41,548 nt of DNA from a virus. Below are positions 14,879-24,928 of this stretch, piece by piece (the stretch's first letter is position 1; every line of letters begins with the position of its first letter). Both the position numbers and the translations under genes were made by a program. The stretch covers positions 1-41,548 of the IMG/VR virus record IMGVR_UViG_3300047362_000988. One strand, given 5' to 3'. Below the pieces are notes generated by a model. It worked only from the letters and a program-made list of their open reading frames with translations. It did no database searches and was not told the origin of the DNA.

Positions 14879-15429
14879 TCGTCTATTTCTAAGATAATGT
14901 TAAACTTATTGTAATAAAAATTTAAAGTAAACGTAGAAAAATCTGCAACATTGCTTGACATACTTAGTTCCAATTCACTAATAGAATTTAAAATTGGTTT
15001 TTCAAATACCGCACTCATCACATGTATTCCTTCTGAATCTAATATTTGTAGTTTTAAATCGTTGATAAATGGATCTCTATTTTCCTTTGAGTAGTAATAT
15101 AATAAAGTGTCTTGCATTATCCAATAGTTAATATAACCGTCAAGTAATTGTAATTCTATTGAAAATTGTCTTTCAACAGTATTCTGTATTGGAATAGAAC
15201 CCCTATGATACGTTATAGTTCCATCGTTAGGGGATTGTTGTATAGGATCAAAATTTATACCTGGCATTGACAAACCTTGTATTGAATAGTTTACAAAATC
15301 AATAGGTTCACTTATTAAATTTCCTGGCATTTTATTTAAGTATGGTATATACTTATCTCTAACTTCCTTTGGTACGAAGGTTCTAGGGAATTTAAAATTA
15401 AATAGATTATTTCTACTGTTTAAAATCAT
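14869..15429 (-). CDS. Tail-tube-like or baseplate protein (gp19-like, tentative)
   Basis: The 186-aa product is beta-rich. It has a central section of the tail-tube type: RGSIPIQNTVERQFSIELQL, then a tyrosine-rich WIMQDTLLYYYSKEN (about 102-116). Next come an I-x-L-D-S-E-G strand, an F-x-x-P-I-x-x-S-I-S-E-L-E-L segment and a final strand pair TFTLNFYYNKFNIILE. This is the order seen in T4 gp19-type tubes and related hub proteins, which are 160-190 aa. I cannot tell tube from tube-initiator or hub subunit. The ATG overlaps the stop of the 685-aa gene by one base (TAATG), and the gene closes the structural block. Confidence 0.5.
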   Translation of the reverse strand: MILNSRNNLFNFKFPRTFVPKEVRDKYIPYLNKMPGNLISEPIDFVNYSIQGLSMPGINFDPIQQSPNDGTITYHRGSIPIQNTVERQFSIELQLLDGYINYWIMQDTLLYYYSKENRDPFINDLKLQILDSEGIHVMSAVFEKPILNSISELELSMSSNVADFSTFTLNFYYNKFNIILEIDEDI

Positions 15430-17486
15430 TATATAATATTTACTTTTCCGTAATAAAGCAGGGATTCAGTTTCTCCGTTCTTTATGTTAATATAAAACTT
15501 ATCTGAAAATTTATTAGTGTCTGCTTGATCAAATCTTACTGCAGTAGATCTTGGAACTTTAAAAAATACTTCTCCTAGCCCTAAATCTATATTTGGAAAT
15601 GAAGGGTCATGAGCTATTCTTTGTTCTGTTTTCCCACTTTTTATAACTAAAATTATATTTTCAGCACTTACAAGAGATACTGCTTTATTACCTTCTTTAG
15701 AACTTTGCACCATATTAAACTTTATAAAATTATCTGAAACTTTAGATAATTTTAAAGTAGTTTTTCCTTTTCCATAGAATTTTATCTTATCTAATTCTTC
15801 CGACTCAGTTGAATCCGTATTGACATTAGAAGTAGATGCACTTATATTATATGTTTCTAAAGCGACAGGAACATATTTAGTCTCTCCTACCGTAGGTCTT
15901 ATAGAGTTCACAAATTGGTTAAGCTCTCTATTCACAGTGGTATTAGGAAGCTTATTGTATATTATAGTGGGATCTACGTTTCTAAGGTTTATTTTTTCCA
16001 TCCTAGTACCGTACTTTTTGGTATTTGTAGAAGTCATAGTAGAAACTTTAATAATTTGTGTATTATCAGTTTCGTTATAAATTCTCATAGTGTGTCTTAT
16101 AAAAAACGCACTAGCGATATTTGCATTAAATATAATAGGTCTGAAAGGGATAGTAGCTTCATAATTTGCGGTTTGAGTAAATGTCATAAATGAAGTATCT
16201 AAAAAGTCTAAACCTATTTGTTCGCTAACTTCTATGTCATGAAAAATAATTATATCATCACTAGTGGTTTGTAATCTAGTGTTTATATAATTCTCAAAAC
16301 CTTGTCTTGATCCATCCTTAGTTCCATAGACTTGAAAATAGTCCATGTCTTCTACCTCTTCTATATTCGCGGCTAAATCTAAGTATTCATCTTCTCTAGC
16401 AACAGTTACGTCTATTGTGTCTTCTACGTTAATATATTCTATACCAGCTTCTTCAGTGATTGAATTTATTAGTTTTAAACTAATGTCGTAATTTGTGCCA
16501 TCTAAAATAGAATCTACGCCTGTTCCAAAAAAAGCTTCATTAAAATCTTCATTCTTCGTACTATCCTCCATGTGAATTAACGAAGGAATTTTAATCTGAA
16601 TGTATTTAGAGTATGAAGTATCTCCTAGTACAAAGGAATTAGGATTACTAATTTCAAAGTTAGAATGATTTAAATATACAATAGAGGTAAAATAATTTTC
16701 TGTTCCGTTTTGTCTCTTAACTTTTACTTGAAACATGAAACCTTCTTTTCCTCTAGCTCCGAATGAAAATCCAGTTTTTAAGTGTAATCGTATTGTATCA
16801 TAATAGACTGCATCCACTATTGTGTCGCTTACATTTGAAAGGCTAGAATCTGTTCCATTCCATTCAGAACTATCTAAATACGCTAAGTCATTCTTTAATA
16901 ATCCCCATTTTCCGTCAAAGGAAGAAGGTACTGCATAATATCTTCCCACTTCACCTGTTGCTGTTTTGATACTATTGCCAGTTTCTTGTTCTGGTTCAGC
17001 AAATAAAGGATTAGCTCTATTACCTACATTTATTTCTCCTCCATTTATTATTTCTCCTGATAGGTTTTGATAAGTATATTCAAATTTACCATTTAACCCT
17101 GGGGTATAAATATATGTACTTCCTATTAATTGTGTAGTTGAACCGTTTATTGAAAATCCAGCAATGTTATCAATAGAAGCATCTGATAAATCAAATTTAT
17201 ATGTTTTTCCGTTTTTTAATACTAGCTGTCTAGAGGCAAAATCATTGATGTAAACATATCCATTTATTACCTTTACGCTAAAATTTACAACGTCAGATCC
17301 AAGTTCATGAATTAAAAACCTAGAAGCAGATGGATTATTTACTTCAGTGTTTAAAAACTTAAACTGACTTCCATTATCGTCGTTCTCTATTCTTGCATCA
17401 TCAACATAATCAACATGTTGATCGTGATACATGAACTCCATTAGGATGTCATCGTCAAGTCTTAAAAATTTTGATGATTGTGCCAT
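15429..17486 (-). CDS. Large virion structural protein, 685 aa
   Basis: The composition is typical of virion proteins: Asn/Ser/Thr-rich, beta-stranded, without signal peptide or transmembrane segment. The N-terminus MAQSSKFLRLDDDILMEFMYHD looks like a baseplate or fibre attachment segment. Middle parts are irregular beta domains, and residues about 430-500 carry an IPFRPIIFNANIASAFFIRHTMRIYN stretch (split here) with a more globular character. The C-terminus is beta-rich. It lies between the putative envelope-spanning protein and the tube-like protein, one base from the latter. I do not recognise a family. A baseplate or tail role is inferred from position and the end-to-end gene packing. Confidence 0.65.
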   Translation of the reverse strand: MAQSSKFLRLDDDILMEFMYHDQHVDYVDDARIENDDNGSQFKFLNTEVNNPSASRFLIHELGSDVVNFSVKVINGYVYINDFASRQLVLKNGKTYKFDLSDASIDNIAGFSINGSTTQLIGSTYIYTPGLNGKFEYTYQNLSGEIINGGEINVGNRANPLFAEPEQETGNSIKTATGEVGRYYAVPSSFDGKWGLLKNDLAYLDSSEWNGTDSSLSNVSDTIVDAVYYDTIRLHLKTGFSFGARGKEGFMFQVKVKRQNGTENYFTSIVYLNHSNFEISNPNSFVLGDTSYSKYIQIKIPSLIHMEDSTKNEDFNEAFFGTGVDSILDGTNYDISLKLINSITEEAGIEYINVEDTIDVTVAREDEYLDLAANIEEVEDMDYFQVYGTKDGSRQGFENYINTRLQTTSDDIIIFHDIEVSEQIGLDFLDTSFMTFTQTANYEATIPFRPIIFNANIASAFFIRHTMRIYNETDNTQIIKVSTMTSTNTKKYGTRMEKINLRNVDPTIIYNKLPNTTVNRELNQFVNSIRPTVGETKYVPVALETYNISASTSNVNTDSTESEELDKIKFYGKGKTTLKLSKVSDNFIKFNMVQSSKEGNKAVSLVSAENIILVIKSGKTEQRIAHDPSFPNIDLGLGEVFFKVPRSTAVRFDQADTNKFSDKFYINIKNGETESLLYYGKVNII

Positions 17487-17500
17487 GTTTATTTATTTTT

Positions 17501-18307
17501 TTAGAATCTAAGGAATTTAGGTGACCAATAAATACCTAATCCTATTGAAGGACCAGTACTAATTACCTGGTTATTATTAAGGTTAAGTCCATATTGGAAT
17601 CCAACACCTATTGACCATCCTGCCCTTTTTTCATATTTTTTATTTAATCTATCGTTTACTAAATTAATATTCTCAATATTAGTAAAAGTTATACCTTCGT
17701 ACGGTGTACTTATTTTAAGTCTATCATACCCGTTATCTGTTATAATAGCTGCACTCAATCCAATTCCCTGTTCAATATTAAATCGGGAAGAAAAAAGACT
17801 ATATTGTCCGCTATCTCTTAAAAGTGATATTTGACCATCAAACCTTCTCCAGTTATATTTATCAAATTTATTTTCGTCAGCTACATTAATTTTAATAGTG
17901 TCTTCTACGACTGTAACTGCTCCGCTTGCATTTATAATAGAATCTTTTACATTAATCGTAGTTGACAAAAGACTATTTACGTTTTCTAATTCTGTATTAA
18001 TATTTAATTGCCTATTATATTCTTTTATAAGGTTTTTATTTTTTTCAGATAGAGTATTAACATCATACTCAAATGATCTTATGCTTGAAACCAAATCTTT
18101 GTTTTTGTTTTTCTCTAATACAATAGTATCTTGCAAGGCCTTATAATTATTTAAATTTCTATCAGATACCTTTTGAATTTGCTGAATTTCTCTTTTCAAA
18201 TTTTGATTAGAATTACACTGTTGTAAAAGACAAAATATTAGAATTGCTAGTCCTCCAAAAAGAATTGCATTTTTATATAGTTTATATGTACTTGTTATAC
18301 TTTTCAT
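17501..18307 (-). CDS. Membrane-anchored coiled-coil protein, possible spanin
   Basis: The 268-aa protein has a basic N-terminus and one transmembrane helix (about 13-29, AILFGGLAILIFCLL). A long Asn/Lys/Leu-rich coiled coil (about 35-125) follows, then a mixed domain and a C-terminal stretch of alternating hydrophobic residues (about 228-268). That stretch ends in F and contains GVGFQYGLNL and IGLGIYWSPKFLRF. This looks like a terminal beta-strand pair of outer-membrane proteins with the usual C-terminal Phe. A protein anchored in the inner membrane and reaching the outer membrane is what a spanin does. No Rz1-type lipoprotein is seen beside it. It sits between the fibre gene and the 685-aa gene, so an entry or tail-associated function is also possible. 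Confidence 0.65.
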   Translation of the reverse strand: MKSITSTYKLYKNAILFGGLAILIFCLLQQCNSNQNLKREIQQIQKVSDRNLNNYKALQDTIVLEKNKNKDLVSSIRSFEYDVNTLSEKNKNLIKEYNRQLNINTELENVNSLLSTTINVKDSIINASGAVTVVEDTIKINVADENKFDKYNWRRFDGQISLLRDSGQYSLFSSRFNIEQGIGLSAAIITDNGYDRLKISTPYEGITFTNIENINLVNDRLNKKYEKRAGWSIGVGFQYGLNLNNNQVISTGPSIGLGIYWSPKFLRF

Positions 18308-18311
18308 ATCA

Positions 18312-21300
18312 TTAGTAACATATTGTATTGCCGATTGACGTAGTTATCTGACCCGGGGGATACGTAGATGTACTACCCACCTCTGCACAGAAGCTTCTTT
18401 GGGCGCCGCCTGCTAAAATGAATGATTGTTGATTTCCACCTGAATCAGTGTAGCTGCCTCCGCCGCCTACATAGAGATTTAAGTTAGTGAACGTATGAGT
18501 TCTAGTTTGTACTACTGGGCACTGTTCAGGTGTTATGTTTCCTGTATATGTAAGTGAAGTACTACTGCTATTAGGATGTCGGATAGTAAACGACTGGCCG
18601 GTCAGGCCCAGAGCAATTGGGGAACAAGCCATATCTGACTCTATTGTTATAGATCCATTTCCACTTGAATCTGGTGCGTTAGGTGTAATGATTAAACTAG
18701 TATGAGGTGTTTCCACTATCGGAGTTCCCGGATTACCTGATATAGTGTAATATACTGTATCACTTCCGTTTCCTGCTCCAACATTAAAATCACTTACGCT
18801 AAAAGTAGAATTAGTGGTCGTAAGATTATAATTATATGAACCTTCGAAACCGTCATTCGGATCGAATTCATCCAACGCATTACTGTTTGATTTACCTAGT
18901 GGCTGAAAATTAGAAGGAATGGTATCACTGCCAGTACCTGAATCATCATCATAGTGTCCAAACCTTACTTTTATTTGTTGAGAAGGATCTATGCTAAGTA
19001 TATCATTGACAACATCAGGTTCTAATAAAACCGTCATTATTACTTTTTCATATCTTCTAAAATCTGTATCCTGTTGATACGGTCTCCATGAATGAACTGA
19101 ATTCCATGCCGTCATCCCATTGTTAGTTCCTAAAACATCATAATTTCCGTTTAAGGCCCATGTATAAACAACATTAGCGCCAGGTACAGTATGTTGAACA
19201 TCCTGTTCTGTCCACCAGTCTAAGGTTTCAGTATAAGTGTAAGGATCTACATACTGTACTAAGTGGCTAGAATCTATATTTAAAGATGGGTATAACGATT
19301 GTATTTCAGCAATATTAAAACTATTTACAACGGGTAATATTTGAAATGCTACTTGAGAAGTTCCACCATTACTCACAGGATCTATCAGTATTTGAAAGGG
19401 CTGTGTGTATGCTCCTTTAGAACTAGTAAGACTATCTCCGGAACTGGCTACCATTTGCGGAGGATATACATAACTGTTAGTTTCTGCATTGTAGAATGCA
19501 TGTCCAGTTGTATTACCCTGAGCATCGCTAGTTATACTGCGATGATATGCGCCTTGTTTTTCGGTAGGGCACATATCGTCTTGACCTGGAAGATCATTTA
19601 CCCATGCACCATGATTAGAAGGTGCTAGATTATAAAGAGAGGAAGAATCGTCAGATGCGTCTGGTAAGCTATAAAAATACTTCTGTGTGGTATTATTAAA
19701 CTTAGACCATGAAGATTGAACTCGTGCATTATATGGATTAAAACTACCATCTGTGGGAAGCCCTTGCATTTGATCTTCATTAAATGAATTTAATCCCTTC
19801 GCTAAAGTATACCAACGTCCGCCGTAATGGAACACATCTCCCTGGCTGTATGTTGTTGCAGTGTTATAATTTCCTTTATCATTCCATGTACCTATACCAA
19901 CTCCACTAGCTAAATTACTACTATCTGGATATAGTCTTTCATTCCAATTAACAAACCAACTATATGCACCCGTATTGCTATTAGTATTGTTTAAACCTCC
20001 GCCTCCCGGTTCTCCTGTATATGGTTTAGCCGCTACTTCAATGCGCATTAAGGCAGGTTTATTGGGTTCTAGGCCTATGCTATTAGGGTTTATAAACGTA
20101 CCTGTAGGGCTAGGAGATATTTTAAAGGATTCAACAGCTGTTCTTAGAGTGCCTAAATCAGCAATTCCTGAAGGAGCTGACTCGCCTGTAATAAATTTAG
20201 CATTGGTTATAAATTGTATATTAACAGGTGGAGGAGCAGTTACATTATAATATAAATCTGCTACCCCTAAATATATTAATTGAGGATTTTTATAAAGTTT
20301 ATACTCCGTGTTATTTTCGTCATTACTAGTTTCTAACCAAATGTCAGTAGTGTCTGTATCGAGCGTAGTACTTATATTATTATTAGAACTTGTCATAGAT
20401 AATTCACCACCTCCTAAAATATTAGGTATTTCGCTATTTTGTGGAGAAACTATATAGTCAGCGTTAGTCGCTACATTAAACTGAAATGAATTTAAATTAG
20501 GTACAGTATATGATACAGTACCATTTGTCCACGTTTGTCCATTACACAAATACCATCCTTCGTAGTCTGTTCCTGCAATTCCTCTCCCTACTGTTATCTG
20601 AATTAATGTAGGGTCAACTGACATATCAGATATTGTTTGAGACTGTTCAAAATTAGAAGAGCTTTCATACACCTCATCTAAAAATGAGACTATAGTACCT
20701 ATTGGTATACCTGCTCCTATTTCTCCCGGAGTTTTAAAACCGATAGTTCCATCTGAATCTAAAGCTACTGCTATTTTACCATCGACAGGATCATTTGGAG
20801 TAGGGTTAGAAGGATCAGCCGTATTGATTCTGAATATACTTCCTACGAATTCAGCTGAACTAGAAGCCACTAGAGTGCCTGTAAATAAAACTCCATTAGC
20901 ATAGTCAATCGACATCATTTCATTTCCAGATAAATCACTAACTTTAAATTTATCAGCTGAATAATTAAATTCTCCGGTGCCTCCTGCAGAGTTAAACTTA
21001 AATTCTATAGTACTAGTAGATGTATCTGAATCAGTTTCTAGATTAATATCTAAATATTGATCGTAATTTTTTTCAGAAAATAACCTAATATTTGAAAATG
21101 AATAATTAGAGTTTTTGTTAATGTTTAAAACTCCTCCTAAATTACTTAAGCTTATATTTTCGTTATATTCTGGATCGTTAGAAGCAAATCCTATAAGTAC
21201 TGATGTGGGGGGATTATCCTGGGGTGTACCTTCGCTATTAATAGGCGTAATGGTTTTTATATTAAGATTTCCATTTGCCCATGTACTAGCGTCTTTCCAT

Positions 21301-21533
21301 TGCGAATTAGTACTTGTATCTGCAGGTCCTTGGGTTCCTTGTGGTCCTTGGGTTCCTTGTGCACCTTGATCTCCAGTAACACCCTGTGCACCGGTTTCGC
21401 CAATTGAACCAGTAGCACCCATAGGTCCTCCTCCATTAGCAATAAGCTGATCAAAGTTATAATTGATTTTATCTAGTTTCTCTTGCTGAGTATCTGACTG
21501 TAAAATCTGCTTTAAATTAATAGGTATTGGCAT
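18312..21533 (-). CDS. Collagen-like tail fibre or adhesin (1073 aa)
   Basis: The N-terminus has the KINYNFDQL motif (22-30), followed by 12 uninterrupted G-x-y triplets (36-71), a collagen-like rod. Residues about 275-360 contain GWYLCNGQTW and a TVPNLNSF sequence, the hallmark of a phage tail-collar domain. The long C-terminal part is Ser/Asn/Thr/Gly-rich, aromatic and likely receptor-binding, with a GGGG-S-Y segment and two nearby cysteines close to the end. It is a paralogue of the next fibre upstream (1110 aa) in the N-terminal third but lacks its Hint domain. It follows an AGATATATAA element by 23 bases and precedes the coiled-coil protein by 4 bases. It probably recognises host surface sugars or proteins. 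Confidence 0.85.
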   Translation of the reverse strand: MPIPINLKQILQSDTQQEKLDKINYNFDQLIANGGGPMGATGSIGETGAQGVTGDQGAQGTQGPQGTQGPADTSTNSQWKDASTWANGNLNIKTITPINSEGTPQDNPPTSVLIGFASNDPEYNENISLSNLGGVLNINKNSNYSFSNIRLFSEKNYDQYLDINLETDSDTSTSTIEFKFNSAGGTGEFNYSADKFKVSDLSGNEMMSIDYANGVLFTGTLVASSSAEFVGSIFRINTADPSNPTPNDPVDGKIAVALDSDGTIGFKTPGEIGAGIPIGTIVSFLDEVYESSSNFEQSQTISDMSVDPTLIQITVGRGIAGTDYEGWYLCNGQTWTNGTVSYTVPNLNSFQFNVATNADYIVSPQNSEIPNILGGGELSMTSSNNNISTTLDTDTTDIWLETSNDENNTEYKLYKNPQLIYLGVADLYYNVTAPPPVNIQFITNAKFITGESAPSGIADLGTLRTAVESFKISPSPTGTFINPNSIGLEPNKPALMRIEVAAKPYTGEPGGGGLNNTNSNTGAYSWFVNWNERLYPDSSNLASGVGIGTWNDKGNYNTATTYSQGDVFHYGGRWYTLAKGLNSFNEDQMQGLPTDGSFNPYNARVQSSWSKFNNTTQKYFYSLPDASDDSSSLYNLAPSNHGAWVNDLPGQDDMCPTEKQGAYHRSITSDAQGNTTGHAFYNAETNSYVYPPQMVASSGDSLTSSKGAYTQPFQILIDPVSNGGTSQVAFQILPVVNSFNIAEIQSLYPSLNIDSSHLVQYVDPYTYTETLDWWTEQDVQHTVPGANVVYTWALNGNYDVLGTNNGMTAWNSVHSWRPYQQDTDFRRYEKVIMTVLLEPDVVNDILSIDPSQQIKVRFGHYDDDSGTGSDTIPSNFQPLGKSNSNALDEFDPNDGFEGSYNYNLTTTNSTFSVSDFNVGAGNGSDTVYYTISGNPGTPIVETPHTSLIITPNAPDSSGNGSITIESDMACSPIALGLTGQSFTIRHPNSSSTSLTYTGNITPEQCPVVQTRTHTFTNLNLYVGGGGSYTDSGGNQQSFILAGGAQRSFCAEVGSTSTYPPGQITTSIGNTICY

Positions 21534-21556
21534 TACTTCTTTTTATTATTTATGGT

Positions 21557-21566
21557 TTATATATCT
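21557..21566 (-). promoter_or_regulatory. Candidate promoter element AGATATATAA
   Basis: A minus-strand copy in the 59-base gap between the two fibre genes. It ends 23 bases before the ATG of the 1073-aa fibre and does not overlap an upstream gene. Confidence 0.5.
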
Positions 21567-21592
21567 GTATTAGTACTATATCTTAATAATTA

Positions 21593-24500
21593 TTAGTTAT
21601 ATTTCTGTTCTTGTTCCTGATTATGACAAAGCACACCATCAGCTATATAAACATCATCTGCTTCAACATCTATACTATAAGTATTAGATGTCTTTTTTAC
21701 ATATTCATTACTGAAAACCTTAGTCCATTTTTCATTTACATATATAAATTCTCCTAAAGATATTTTACCAGCCTGCTTAAATTGAATTATATTATTGTGT
21801 TTTACCAAAACAGGGTGTTCACTCGTTATTTTAGTTAGACCTTTATTAATATCCATATATGATATATGTGTTCCTTTTACTATGTTTACAACTGTAACTG
21901 TTGAGGCTTCTTTAATTAGTTTATTTACCTTAAAATTTCTCCATTCTCCACTTTCTCTTAATCCACCTATTTTATATGAAGATAAGCTGTCTCCTATTTG
22001 TAAGTTTTCAACTTTTTTAAATTTACCGTTTGACATAGTTATTAATGTTCCTTCTACGTGACATGGTCCCCAGTTAAATTGAATAGAGGTAGTACCGGTC
22101 TGTGACATCTGATAGTTAATATTTGTAAGACTAAGGGTAACATCGCGATTTATTCCGTTATTTGTATTTGATGTCAAATTAACATTTACCGTTTCATTAC
22201 TATTATCTACACTGCCTATACTACCCGAAACTCCTGTAGGTAGATTAGTTAAACTAAAATTAGATGTACTCAAACCAGGCCCATCCCACTCAAATTCTGC
22301 AACGACGGTACCGTTACCGACGCCAAATTCTGGATTAATATCTGTGAAGTTAAACACATAGCCGGAGCCGAATCCGGAGCCTCCACTACAATCTGATAAA
22401 GTAGGAGCCATAGAATTAGAATTAATTTCTCTATATTCTGAAGAAAGTGAATCAGCGATAACTATGTTTGGTTGCTCCCCTATTATAGGACCGTCTTTTA
22501 CTAGGACTAGAGGGTGTTTTCCCGTGTCAGCTAGGGAGGTTGTACCAGACGAATGAGATGCATCTCCTCTTACGTATATTTGATCTGTAATAAAGTTAAA
22601 ATTTATAGCAGAAAAATTAGAAAAAGGTAAACTAACTGCATTTCCTGCAAGTGTACCATGGGCGTCTCTAGCATAGAATGTTAATGAATTTGTTCCTGAT
22701 GTATCACATGCTGCACTACTTGAATTTGCACCACTAGCTAGGTGCCATGTCCTATTGTAAGGAATATAATTATCTTTAATCGTAGCGCCTTTAAATTCGT
22801 TGTCTGAATTATTCCAATATTTTCTATAAGTCAATTGATAACCGGCAGGTATGGATATATTATAACTACCTGTAAAGGCATCTGTATATGTAACGCTTCT
22901 CCACCATCCAGTTGTAGGAATTACAATCTGATTAGAAGAATTAACTGACCATATATGAGAATTTGACTCATAATCTGTAAAATCAGGATCGTTAGTGTTT
23001 GAATTTTGACTATTAGCGGTAGGATTTCCTTGAAAATCACTAGACACATGCATTTCAACAAAAACAGGATTATTACTATTTTGTATGGTTGCTAGAGAAA
23101 CGGGTTCATTATTATATGTTGTTTGAAAAATATCAACTGAATTTCCGTCAACATCCCATAGACCTTCTCCATACCACATCCAACTCTGTTGGGGTTCGAA
23201 CACATGTTTTAAACCTGTGAATCCTGTGCCATTTTCATAATATCTTGCTATTCCGCCAGGTACTGCCGAATGTTCTCTAAAAAACCATCCGTCATCAACT
23301 TCAATTCCATTTTCATAAACTCTAATACCTGTCGAAGATGAAGGATTGCTAGTTCCATCGGTTGTAAAAGAAGCGTCACTTAGCCAAAAGGTATCTATTG
23401 AAGTACCTCCGCTTATATCAGCAGTCCACTGTCGCGTTACAGGATTAAGAGAAGCTGCATATCTTGCTGAAATATCAAAACCATCTTGATCAGGGGAATC
23501 GACATATTCATGGTACCCTGCTGAAAAGTCTGTTGTTTCAGCTGTAGAATCTAAATTACCCCATTCATATCCATAACTGCCTAAAAAAATAATACTAACA
23601 TGTTCTCCAAATACGATATGCTTTTCATCTCCGGAATTATTTTGAATATTGCCCGGGTATCTTCCGCTTTGAGACCCTGATTGATGAGACTGTGTAATAA
23701 CACCTGTGCTAGTATCGGTTGAAAGAGAAGTTTCAGATCCTCCATATATGCTTTTTCCGGGATTAGACGTAGATGACACTCCCAATGTATAATGAAATCC
23801 ATTTAAATTAGGGGTATCATATGATATAATTCCGCCATCTCCCCATTTTCTACCATTACATAAATACCATGCGCCAAACATTCCATCTGGCCTACCTGCT
23901 CCAAAGTTCGTTCTAATGTTAGTCGTTCCACCTGTACTTAAATCTGTAACAGTTGCATTATCGGTATAAAAATTAGAAGAATTAAAAGAAGTAGAAGGTA
24001 TTTTAACAATAGATCCTATAGGTAACACTGAAAATAAACTTGAAACATTTTCCCAAGTAACAGTTCCTATATTATCATTTGATTTTAATACATTATTTAA
24101 ATTAGCTTGGTGATTAAATTTTAAGCCTCCTACTACAAATTCTACTTTTTTACCAGGTTGAGTTGCATCTACGTATAAAGGATAATTTATTACAGAGTTT
24201 TCACCTAAAGTATTAATATTTCCAAAATTAGAAATAAAATTAAAATTAATATTCCTTTGAAAGTCTATTTCATATCTATAACCGGAACTGGCGTCGTTGG
24301 GCTTTATTTCGAAAACAGAATTAGCCACTGTTCCAAGAATTGGATCAGACACATTATTTATTCCAAAATTAAAATAGTGAGAACTGTCGTCACTATCTAA
24401 TGAAAAAGATGATGCTGAAGAGTACCATCCCTGTGATGGAATAGAAGCCGCTCCATTTGTTAAAACATTAAAGGCTCCATTGCCAGCAAGGTTTATAGGG

Positions 24501-24925
24501 GTTGTTGCAGTTGTTCCATACCATGGACTTAGATAATCTCCATTGGCGTCTAAGTTAGAATTGGTACCGATTACGGGAATAGCCATACCTGCAACTCCGA
24601 TTTGAACAGATGGCCAAATTACCTTTTGATAATAATTATTTCCATTTTCATCAACGCCGTTAAGTATTGTGCTTTTCCAGCTTCCAACAGCCGAAGGACC
24701 TACAATTCCTTGAAAACCAAATGGACCTTGATTTCCTTCAGTTCCCGTTTCACCCTTATCCCCTTCAACTCCATTAGGACCTTCTAATCCAGATGGACCC
24801 AATGGACCTCCATTTCTAAGAAGGTTAAAATTAAAATTTATTTTATCAATTTTATCCTTTGACCACCATTCATTGCTGTTAGGATCTAGATCACTCTTAA
24901 AAAGTTCTTTGATTCTTATGTTCAT
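21593..24925 (-). CDS. Collagen-like tail fibre with C-terminal intein-like Hint domain (1110 aa)
   Basis: The N-terminal KINFNFNLL motif (28-36) is followed by 13 G-x-y triplets (40-78). A tail-collar segment with GAWYLCNGRKWGDGG and DTPNLNGFHY comes next, then a long adhesin-like region. Residues 955-1102 (nt 22063-21620) form a Hint domain. Cys955 starts CHVEGTLITMSNGKFKKVE, with the block-A pattern ending in LQIGDSL. TSEHPV (1034-1039) is block B with the conserved Thr and His. The domain ends in ADDVYIADGVLCHN, the block F/G sequence with His1101-Asn1102. Only eight residues follow, beginning with Gln, so full protein splicing is not expected. N-terminal cleavage or a cross-link at Cys955 is. 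The gene ends 59 bases before its paralogue. Confidence 0.85.
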   Translation of the reverse strand: MNIRIKELFKSDLDPNSNEWWSKDKIDKINFNFNLLRNGGPLGPSGLEGPNGVEGDKGETGTEGNQGPFGFQGIVGPSAVGSWKSTILNGVDENGNNYYQKVIWPSVQIGVAGMAIPVIGTNSNLDANGDYLSPWYGTTATTPINLAGNGAFNVLTNGAASIPSQGWYSSASSFSLDSDDSSHYFNFGINNVSDPILGTVANSVFEIKPNDASSGYRYEIDFQRNINFNFISNFGNINTLGENSVINYPLYVDATQPGKKVEFVVGGLKFNHQANLNNVLKSNDNIGTVTWENVSSLFSVLPIGSIVKIPSTSFNSSNFYTDNATVTDLSTGGTTNIRTNFGAGRPDGMFGAWYLCNGRKWGDGGIISYDTPNLNGFHYTLGVSSTSNPGKSIYGGSETSLSTDTSTGVITQSHQSGSQSGRYPGNIQNNSGDEKHIVFGEHVSIIFLGSYGYEWGNLDSTAETTDFSAGYHEYVDSPDQDGFDISARYAASLNPVTRQWTADISGGTSIDTFWLSDASFTTDGTSNPSSSTGIRVYENGIEVDDGWFFREHSAVPGGIARYYENGTGFTGLKHVFEPQQSWMWYGEGLWDVDGNSVDIFQTTYNNEPVSLATIQNSNNPVFVEMHVSSDFQGNPTANSQNSNTNDPDFTDYESNSHIWSVNSSNQIVIPTTGWWRSVTYTDAFTGSYNISIPAGYQLTYRKYWNNSDNEFKGATIKDNYIPYNRTWHLASGANSSSAACDTSGTNSLTFYARDAHGTLAGNAVSLPFSNFSAINFNFITDQIYVRGDASHSSGTTSLADTGKHPLVLVKDGPIIGEQPNIVIADSLSSEYREINSNSMAPTLSDCSGGSGFGSGYVFNFTDINPEFGVGNGTVVAEFEWDGPGLSTSNFSLTNLPTGVSGSIGSVDNSNETVNVNLTSNTNNGINRDVTLSLTNINYQMSQTGTTSIQFNWGPCHVEGTLITMSNGKFKKVENLQIGDSLSSYKIGGLRESGEWRNFKVNKLIKEASTVTVVNIVKGTHISYMDINKGLTKITSEHPVLVKHNNIIQFKQAGKISLGEFIYVNEKWTKVFSNEYVKKTSNTYSIDVEADDVYIADGVLCHNQEQEQKYN

Positions 24926-24928
24926 GTG

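Noticed and set aside
21620-22063. Full inteins with protein splicing
   Set aside because: The residue after the terminal His-Asn is Gln, not Ser, Thr or Cys, and there are only eight residues beyond it, so a functional C-extein is lacking.
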